Positions 58,652 to 64,000 of a stretch of DNA of 64,000 nt are shown piece by piece. Source of the DNA: Caulobacter hibisci (GTDB lineage Bacteria > Pseudomonadota > Alphaproteobacteria > Caulobacterales > Caulobacteraceae); the NCBI RefSeq assembly GCF_016135805.1, contig NZ_JADWOX010000012.1:86465-150464 (forward strand). The letters run 5' to 3'. The first letter of the stretch is position 1. Every line of letters begins with the position of its first letter. The translations under genes and the position numbers were made by a program. The notes under the pieces are model-generated. The model worked only from the letters and a program-made list of their open reading frames with translations, was not told the origin of the DNA and made no database searches.

Positions 58652-59134
58652 CTAGTTTTCGCCAAGTTCCCGTTCCTCGGCATAGCGTCGGCAACCTTCG
58701 TTGAAAGAACTGCTTTCGCCTCGGCAGCCGCTTTCGGAATCGATATTATGGTCTCGCGCCCAATCGTATCCTGCGTCGTGCCCTGACTCCATTCGATTCA
58801 TTATTCCCTGGATAATCAACTGATCCTGGCGCGGTTTATCGGCCCTGAGCTCGGCCAAACGCGCTTGCTCCTTCGCAGCCCGCGCCCGCACGACCTCCAG
58901 GCAGCCAGCCGTGTAGTTGGGGTTCCAGCGCGGGCATTCTGCTTCGGTTTTGGGCCAGTTCATTTCCGCATCCGCGCGGCCCTGCGCCTTGCTCGCTGTC
59001 TGGCGATATTGCTCCATCAGCAGGCGACTCTCGCGGTCCTTATATGCTCGCCAGAGCACTGGCCCACCGACAAGGACTGACGCCGCGACACTTACCTGTA
59101 ACGCCAGAAGGATGTAGTTTCGTGTGCTCGACAT
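58652..59134 (-). CDS. Small membrane-anchored hypothetical protein
   Basis: 160 residues. One N-terminal transmembrane helix (YILLALQVSVAASVLVGGPVLW), a charged coiled-coil-like stretch (AYKDRESRLLMEQYRQTASKAQGRADAEMNW), and a C-terminal region with four cysteines (ECPRWN, GCLEV, GCRGE, GCRRY). Ribosome binding site GAGGAGAA precedes ATG 59134. Not recognised. Confidence 0.65.
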   Translation of the reverse strand: MSSTRNYILLALQVSVAASVLVGGPVLWRAYKDRESRLLMEQYRQTASKAQGRADAEMNWPKTEAECPRWNPNYTAGCLEVVRARAAKEQARLAELRADKPRQDQLIIQGIMNRMESGHDAGYDWARDHNIDSESGCRGESSSFNEGCRRYAEERELGEN

Positions 59135-59228
59135 TCGTTCTCCTCACGTGTCCCATGTCATGAAGTGCCCGTTGGGAAAAGCCTGGGTCTGGCGAAGTGA
59201 GGGGCAATCTGAGCTTAGATCCTGTCGC

Positions 59229-59268
59229 TCGTGGGAGAGTGTCGAACGAAACCGACACTCTCCCACGA
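59229..59268. repeat. Perfect 16-bp stem-loop in the island
   Basis: TCGTGGGAGAGTGTCG (59229-59244), loop AACGAAAC, and its exact complement (59253-59268). No T-run follows on either strand. It lies between two minus-strand genes, so it may act as a transcript-end stabiliser, a terminator without U-tract, or a protein-binding site. Confidence 0.75.
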
Positions 59269-59326
59269 TGATGACCTAAGGGGAGAATTTTTGTTCATTT
59301 CTCGGCGATGGAAATTTTAGTTTTCA

Positions 59327-60109
59327 TCACCAAGTGGCCTGATTAAAGTTATCGAAATCCTTGATTGTATCTTTCGCCTCAGATGAAAATGACCAAATAT
59401 CTCCATAGTCTTCGTGGAGCATATTTTGGTGCAGGTCCCATAGAATTCTTCTCCTCAGGTAGCGATATTCTTCGACTGGGTAGCAGCATAAGAATGATCG
59501 AGCTGTGATGTCGGCTGCAAGATACGCGCTTTCATCCGGACATTTGATAATTTTGTGGTCTATATAATTTTGTCCATATAGTTCTAAATACTCCTCAGCT
59601 TCCGGAAAGCGTGAAATATCTTCAAATTTCACTATATTGTCAAGGTCGTTAAAGAAGTGATACTCCAAAATTGCTCGTGAATTTTGCCAGTATCCTTCTC
59701 TTGATACTTTGAAAGACGTTGAGAATATTTTTCTGGCTATGGTGTTTATTTTGTCTGAAGCTAGATCTTCAAGAAGTTTGGCTCGAATCTCGCTTCTGTA
59801 GTTGCTGGTTATTAGCAATTCGGTGGCGATTTCCCTGTCGATGACGGCTCCGAACTCCCGGGATTGTGCCGCATCGAGTCTCTTTGCTTCGAGTAGGTCG
59901 GTCAACGCCTCGAAATTTCTCATGCGTTTCGAGAGAAGATTTGCCCTGTTTATATAAGGGGCAGGGTTTGGGTGAATTGCGATCGAATTTGTATATAATT
60001 CGATAGCTCGATCGCTTTCAAAGCGGCTGGCATGAGCCATGCCATCTTCAAATAGGCGCTGACCCTCTTGGTATTCTTTCGAGCGTCTACCGAAAATATC
60101 TCGAAACAT
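59327..60109 (-). CDS. AT-rich TPR-like hypothetical protein
   Basis: 260 residues. An N-terminal region with TPR-like helices (EYQEGQRLFEDGMAHASRFESDRAIELYTNSIAIHPNPAPYINRANLLSKRMRNFEALTDLLEAKRLD) and a C-terminal half rich in aromatic and acidic residues (YLRRRILWDLHQNMLHEDYGDIWSF). Base composition is clearly more AT-rich than everything around it, so it was probably acquired from another lineage. ATG 60109 has AAAGG upstream and matches the onset of AT-rich coding. Function unknown; location suggests defence. Confidence 0.65.
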   Translation of the reverse strand: MFRDIFGRRSKEYQEGQRLFEDGMAHASRFESDRAIELYTNSIAIHPNPAPYINRANLLSKRMRNFEALTDLLEAKRLDAAQSREFGAVIDREIATELLITSNYRSEIRAKLLEDLASDKINTIARKIFSTSFKVSREGYWQNSRAILEYHFFNDLDNIVKFEDISRFPEAEEYLELYGQNYIDHKIIKCPDESAYLAADITARSFLCCYPVEEYRYLRRRILWDLHQNMLHEDYGDIWSFSSEAKDTIKDFDNFNQATW

Positions 60110-60416
60110 GTTATGCCTTTTACTGATTTGTCGCGAATTTTGGTCGGCGTTGGTGTTTTTGCTGGGTGAAGCGCTATCACCCAACCTCGTGCGTCGGGCG
60201 TGCTCAATGATGGCGCCCGCGCAGGCACCGTCCTGCGCCGGTCGTACCCTGCCTGGCTATCGCGGTCCTTGGGGGCGCGCAGGTTGGCGTAGCTGGCATA
60301 GGCGATGAGGGCGGCTGAGGGACAAGAACGGGGAGATCAACCCGCTGGACATGACGCCAACGGTGATCACAGCCTCGAACGAGGGGGATGTCTCGGACAT
60401 TTGCGTTCGGCGATGA
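60110..60416. other. 307-base gap with possible gene remnants
   Basis: No intact gene. A plus-strand reading frame near 60320-60417 ends ...DMTPTVITASNEGDVSDICVRR then TGA, which looks like coding sequence but has no start or partner. It may be a fragment of a deleted gene. The leader of the AT-rich gene also lies here. Confidence 0.35.
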
Positions 60417-62261
60417 TCAGACGGGGAAGAAGCCGGCTCGCTCGCCGTCAGTGGCGAACTCGCCGGCGAACCAGGTGAAGGCGACCGCGCCGGCGACCGA
60501 GGGCGGGGGCGGCTTGTTTTCGATGACGATCACCTGGACCTCAGGGCCGATGCGGGTCAGGGAGTTCCAGAACTTGGCTTCCACGCCGTCGCTGACGCCG
60601 ACCTCGAGCGGAGAGCCGGGCGCGAGGTTCTTCTGCTTGCTGAACGCCGTGAGCGGAGAGTCGATCACCACCAGGCCAGCGTGCGGACGTCCCCGCGCAC
60701 GGCAATAGTTGAGCAGGCCGATGACGAAGGCCGAGTAGAGCACGCCGCGTACGCCCTTGCCGTGCGACTGACGTGGCTGGCCGTCGACCTCGATATCGTA
60801 GACGTTCTGGTCGAAGGTCACCTTCCCGCGGCCAGGCCAGCTCCAGTCCTGCAGAACCTTTTCGATCTCCGTGCAGAGATCATGTACGCCGCTGCTGGGC
60901 AGGGCTTCCCACTTGCGCGCCGTCGCCCGGGGGCGGTTGGCCTCGGCCTCGATGGACTGGCGAAGCGTGCGCAGGCTGACAGCCTGTTCCTTGTCGTTTC
61001 GCGCCGCTTCCAGCACCACCCGGCGTTCCACCAGCCGGGAAAGCCGGCTGTCGGCGTCGCGCAGATCCACGTTCATCAGACCGCGGACCTGGGCGTCCAC
61101 GCGTGTGATCGTCGTGCGAGCCTCGTCACGCACCCCCACCTGGTAGACGCGGCGCGCCTCCACGTCCTGGATGGTCACCGTCAGGTCTTGGCGCAGGGCC
61201 AGGATCTTGGCCGCTTCGGCGCGGGCGGCGGTCTGGACCTCGGCGTTGTCGGCCTCGGCGTGCTGGTGGGCGTCCATGGCCTGGTCGCAGAGCGGGCAGG
61301 CGACCGACTGCAGGGCGTCCAAATAGTGCGCGCCCTCGGCTATGAAATCCAAGCGATCCAGATCCGACCCGTAGCGCCCGTCGAGGAGGCGATATCGCGC
61401 GAGGAGTTCGTCGATGGCCATGATCTGGCCTTCGGCCTTGAGCTGTCGCCCCAGTGCGACTTCGCGCTCGATCTGCAGCGCGGCGTGGGCCTGGGCGTTG
61501 TCGTCCATGAGGGTCGACAGGCGCGCGATCGCGCCCTCGACCTTCTCGATGGTTTCCTCCGTTTCGCCGTCGCTGACCTTCAGGCGCGCGTCCAGGGGCT
61601 CCAGAAGATTGTCGATGACCGCCAGCTTGGCGTTCAGCCTGGCCACGACGACGTCATTGCGCTCGGCCGACACCACCTCGCCGTCGTCGCGCCCCGCCAG
61701 CGAAAAGGCAAAAGCGCGCTCATTGATTGTGGTGTCGAAGCCTTCGGGCCCGCGAACGGGCGAGCGCGCATCGATCACGGCCACCTCATCGACCAGCATG
61801 GAGGGCATCCAGTGGCGGAAGGTCAGGCGCTGCAGTTCGCCATAGCGGTTCTTGCGTAGATTGGCCTCGGGCAGGTCGGCGAACGGGAACAGCACCGAGG
61901 TGACGTCGTCGGCCTTGCTCCTGCCGCGACGGCGGGGAACGACGGTGCTGGGGCTCTGGTTTGTCGGACGCACGCCGTCGATTTCCCACGGCGTGACGGT
62001 CAAGTCGCCGCCGGAAAGCGCCCTGGACAGGGTCAGCGGCTCTTCGTCATCGTTGGCGAACTGTACGAACAGGTGCGAATAGGGTTCGGACAGCGGAAAC
62101 CGCTTGATCTTGTCGGCCCCGAAAATGAAGTCCAGGCACTGGACGAGATAGCTCTTTCCGGTGTCGGAAACGCCGGCCAGGATGTTGGCTCCGGGTTTGA
62201 AGGTCAGCTCGGCGTCGGGAACGCCCTTGCCGCGCACGACCACTCTACGCACCTGAAACAC
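60417..62261 (-). CDS. ABC-3C system SMC/Rad50-like ATPase
   Basis: 614 residues from GTG 62261, 2 bases after the middle-component stop. Walker A GVSDTGKS at 30-37, a long helical middle with the Rad50-like hook CPLC (Cys322, Cys325), a signature-like region SHGKGVRGVLYSAFVIGLLNY, Walker B VVIDSPLTAF with Asp534-Ser535 in place of the usual Asp-Glu, and ending VIVIENKPPP. This is the ATPase of ABC three-component conflict systems. It presumably senses or loads onto nucleic acid and controls the nuclease partner. The substituted Walker B Glu is typical of this group as I know it. Confidence 0.88.
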   Translation of the reverse strand: MFQVRRVVVRGKGVPDAELTFKPGANILAGVSDTGKSYLVQCLDFIFGADKIKRFPLSEPYSHLFVQFANDDEEPLTLSRALSGGDLTVTPWEIDGVRPTNQSPSTVVPRRRGRSKADDVTSVLFPFADLPEANLRKNRYGELQRLTFRHWMPSMLVDEVAVIDARSPVRGPEGFDTTINERAFAFSLAGRDDGEVVSAERNDVVVARLNAKLAVIDNLLEPLDARLKVSDGETEETIEKVEGAIARLSTLMDDNAQAHAALQIEREVALGRQLKAEGQIMAIDELLARYRLLDGRYGSDLDRLDFIAEGAHYLDALQSVACPLCDQAMDAHQHAEADNAEVQTAARAEAAKILALRQDLTVTIQDVEARRVYQVGVRDEARTTITRVDAQVRGLMNVDLRDADSRLSRLVERRVVLEAARNDKEQAVSLRTLRQSIEAEANRPRATARKWEALPSSGVHDLCTEIEKVLQDWSWPGRGKVTFDQNVYDIEVDGQPRQSHGKGVRGVLYSAFVIGLLNYCRARGRPHAGLVVIDSPLTAFSKQKNLAPGSPLEVGVSDGVEAKFWNSLTRIGPEVQVIVIENKPPPPSVAGAVAFTWFAGEFATDGERAGFFPV

Positions 62262-62263
62262 GG

Positions 62264-62773
62264 CTAAAGCTCCAATTCATTGAGCGCGGACAGGCGGTCG
62301 AACTCTGCGCCCCACTGTCCGATATTGCTTTCCATGAAGGACGCGAGGTCGGCATCCTCGAGTGCGCCGAAGCGCTCGATCACCCAGTGGGCGCGACAGC
62401 GCAGCGCCTGGGCGTAGTCGTTCGACAGAAGGTCCAGGAAGGCCTTGGTCAGCTCGCCGCGGCAGTAGCTGATCCCGGCGCTGTTCAGGTGCTTTTCGAG
62501 CAACTCGCGCGAGAACATCTGGTCCAGACCTGCGCGCAGGACGTCACGCTTGACGAGCATCTCGCCACCGCGGAAGGGCACGGCGGGATGCAGGCTGTGC
62601 GGACCCTCTTCGACGTCGCCGGAGTGGACCAGCAGATAGTCGTAGGCGATCAGGCGCTGCAGGTCGCAGGCCCTGCCCTCGGCGGCGTCCAGGACGAAGA
62701 GAAGGCGCAGGCCGCATTCCAGCGGCGTGTTGAACAACCGTGCTACCGGCCGGGGCGCTGGAGCCGGGCTCAT
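62264..62773 (-). CDS. ABC-3C system middle component
   Basis: 169 residues. FNTPLECGLRLLFVLDAAEGRACDLQRLIAYDYLLVHSGDVEEGPHSLHPAVPFRGGEMLVKRDVLRAGLDQM is the conserved core of the middle component (most like type 2) of ABC three-component systems, a likely linker between ATPase and effector. ATG 62773 overlaps the effector-gene stop as ATGA; a GTG nine bases upstream is the alternative. Function known only from prediction. Confidence 0.85.
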   Translation of the reverse strand: MSPAPAPRPVARLFNTPLECGLRLLFVLDAAEGRACDLQRLIAYDYLLVHSGDVEEGPHSLHPAVPFRGGEMLVKRDVLRAGLDQMFSRELLEKHLNSAGISYCRGELTKAFLDLLSNDYAQALRCRAHWVIERFGALEDADLASFMESNIGQWGAEFDRLSALNELEL

Positions 62774-63936
62774 GGCTTGCACCAGCGAACAAGGTCCTCA
62801 TTGGCCATCTGGTGGCACATCCCCTCCCGATCGGCGGCTTGAACGTGGTCGGCCAGGATGTGGCCGCCCAACTGCAACGCCTGGGCGGCCTTGATCGTAT
62901 CGACAAGCCGCTCGTAACCGGACGCCCCGGCGGCGCTGTAGTTGAAGAACAGGCCCTGGCTGAATTCTTCCAGCAGCGTGGTGAAATAGCCCTGATCGGC
63001 CATGTGGTCGCGAGCCAGCGCCTTGAGGCCTTCGGCCGCGTAGAAGGTAAGGCGCGAGCGGTTGAAAAGGACGCGACAGGTGCTGTCGTGGGCGAAGTCG
63101 TTCGGCTGGCTGACCGGGATCTTCAGTTCCTGGCCGATCACCTCGAACAACTGGCCGACATAGGCCGTCTCGAGCGGCGCGACGGTTGAGGGGGGAGGGG
63201 AGACTGGCGGCCGCGTGATCAGCGGAGCGCCGAAGATGATGTGGTGGTATTTGGTCTTGCCGTGCTCGTCGATCAGTTCGTGCGGCTGTTTGATCCGGAA
63301 GGTCGCAAAGTCGAAGCTCTCGACATAGGCCTTGAACGGACCGGCCAGGACCACCGACCCCTTGCCAGTGATCGCCTTGGCGCAGTGCTTGTCCCATTCG
63401 TCGAGAATGAACTGGCGAAGCTTGTCTGGGATGTCGATCAGGTCCTGGAGATGTCCGGTGACGCCCAGGTGGGTGACGAACCAGTAGGTCTCCGGCTTGG
63501 GGAAATCACCTAGGCACGTATAGTGGAGCAGCTTGGCGATCTCGCCCGCGGCGGCGCCGGCTCCCAGGCGCGTTGTGTAGTGCTTGCACTGATAGATCTG
63601 GCTGCGGCGCGGGGACGCCGTCGGGGGATCGAGCCAGACGACGATATCGCGACCCTTGTCGCCGGCGCCGCCGCGTTGCTGGACCTCAAAGGCGCCCGCC
63701 AGGTGATCCTTCAGATAGCCTTCAGCCCATTCGAGCGTGAAGCGTTCGAAGTCGTCGGCGCTGAAGTGCGCCAGGCGTTGGAGCGGGGCGATAGGCAGTC
63801 CGGCGTGACTGCTCAGGAGGCGAGCGTTGACGCCTGGCCACGGGGTTGGACTTGGCAAGGTCTGGGCCGTGGTGCTGCCCGAAACTTTGGCTACGACTCC
63901 CAAGACCTCACCCGCGATACTCGTGTTCTCAAGCAC
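62770..63936 (-). CDS. ABC-3C effector: Mrr-like nuclease fused to ABC-3C C-terminal domain
   Basis: 388 residues from a GTG start. Residues 50-125 are a restriction-endonuclease fold: FERFTLEWAEGYL, RGGAGDKGRDIVVWLDP (Asp93, Asp97) and YQCKHY (Gln116, Lys118), the Mrr pattern GxGDxGxD...QxK. The C-terminal 130 residues carry FNRSRLTFYAAEGLKALARDHM and the GMCHQMANEDLVRW end, diagnostic of the ABC-3C CTD. It would cleave DNA when released by the ATPase. No better start exists upstream before an in-frame stop. First gene of the operon with the middle component and ATPase. Confidence 0.88.
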   Translation of the reverse strand: MLENTSIAGEVLGVVAKVSGSTTAQTLPSPTPWPGVNARLLSSHAGLPIAPLQRLAHFSADDFERFTLEWAEGYLKDHLAGAFEVQQRGGAGDKGRDIVVWLDPPTASPRRSQIYQCKHYTTRLGAGAAAGEIAKLLHYTCLGDFPKPETYWFVTHLGVTGHLQDLIDIPDKLRQFILDEWDKHCAKAITGKGSVVLAGPFKAYVESFDFATFRIKQPHELIDEHGKTKYHHIIFGAPLITRPPVSPPPSTVAPLETAYVGQLFEVIGQELKIPVSQPNDFAHDSTCRVLFNRSRLTFYAAEGLKALARDHMADQGYFTTLLEEFSQGLFFNYSAAGASGYERLVDTIKAAQALQLGGHILADHVQAADREGMCHQMANEDLVRWCKP

Positions 63937-64000
63937 CCAGGATGGTGCTTGTGCTTTTTGGCGCGACTCAAGACGCGATGCATCTCACGCGATAGCCGTG

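Noticed and set aside
60417..62261. ATPase considered as RecN/RecF/Rad50 repair protein
   Set aside because: Size, Walker B Asp-Ser, ENK-P-P ending and the two neighbouring genes fit ABC-3C better than any housekeeping repair protein.
51149..64000. Right attachment repeat of the island
   Set aside because: I looked for another copy of the tRNA 3' end (GGTTCGAATCCCTCCGTCTC) and saw none, so the island end is probably outside the window.

Overview
The window is GC-rich alphaproteobacterial chromosome, most likely Caulobacter or another member of the Caulobacteraceae. The main evidence is a contiguous set matching the Caulobacter holdfast genes hfsE, hfsF, hfsG and hfsH (46.3-50.9 kb). Supporting evidence includes a two-polypeptide style MetH, RcnB- and DUF-type Caulobacter hypotheticals, many Tat and lipobox signals, TTG/GTG starts, and intergenic spaces full of small palindromic repeats. 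No replication origin, rRNA or CRISPR array was seen.

Positions 1-51 kb read as core chromosome. Left to right: MetH catalytic body (0.5-3.2 kb); a HupE/UreJ membrane protein bracketed by two copies of a ~136 bp palindromic element; a DUF3500 lipoprotein gene broken by a one-base frameshift; a GH1 beta-glucosidase; a TerB/J-domain protein; hisC; an Old Yellow Enzyme; SDR and SMP-30 genes; a thyA-folA operon; a CsgG-like protein; an RcnB-like protein; ilvC; an SRPBCC-ArsR pair; a CAP-domain protein; a nucleoside deoxyribosyltransferase; a stress-type SDR; a MATE transporter; opgH; an MDR oxidoreductase; a Gfo/Idh dehydrogenase; an MFS transporter; and an acetyltransferase. From 35.0 to 43.4 kb, six minus-strand genes run GT4 transferase, GDE-type glucosidase, GH15, otsB, otsA, ku. 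These combine alpha-glucan/trehalose metabolism with the NHEJ protein Ku. After an L,D-transpeptidase and a DUF882 peptidase come hfsE-F-G-H, four overlapping genes for an initiating sugar transferase, flippase, glycosyltransferase and deacetylase.

At 51.06 kb a tRNA-Ser(GCT) is followed directly by a P4-type tyrosine integrase. From there to the window end the DNA is accessory: an island inserted at the tRNA, with its far end outside the window. It carries a 1284-residue STAND NTPase with a nuclease-like N-terminus (Avs-like architecture), an AlpA/excisionase-like HTH protein, a protein with a HEPN-type R-x4-H motif, a small membrane protein, an AT-rich TPR-like gene, and a complete three-gene ABC-3C operon (Mrr-like nuclease fused to the ABC-3C C-terminal domain, middle component, SMC/Rad50-like ATPase). 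The last of these, together with the STAND gene, makes this a probable anti-phage defence island and the most interesting part of the window.

Across the core, several regulatory or repeat patterns recur. One is an AAAC-N4-GTTT-type palindrome in front of redox/detoxification genes. Another is a pair of candidate general-stress (EcfG/SigT-like) promoters. There are also at least five families of intergenic inverted repeats. All family assignments come from reading motifs by eye; no database search was run.
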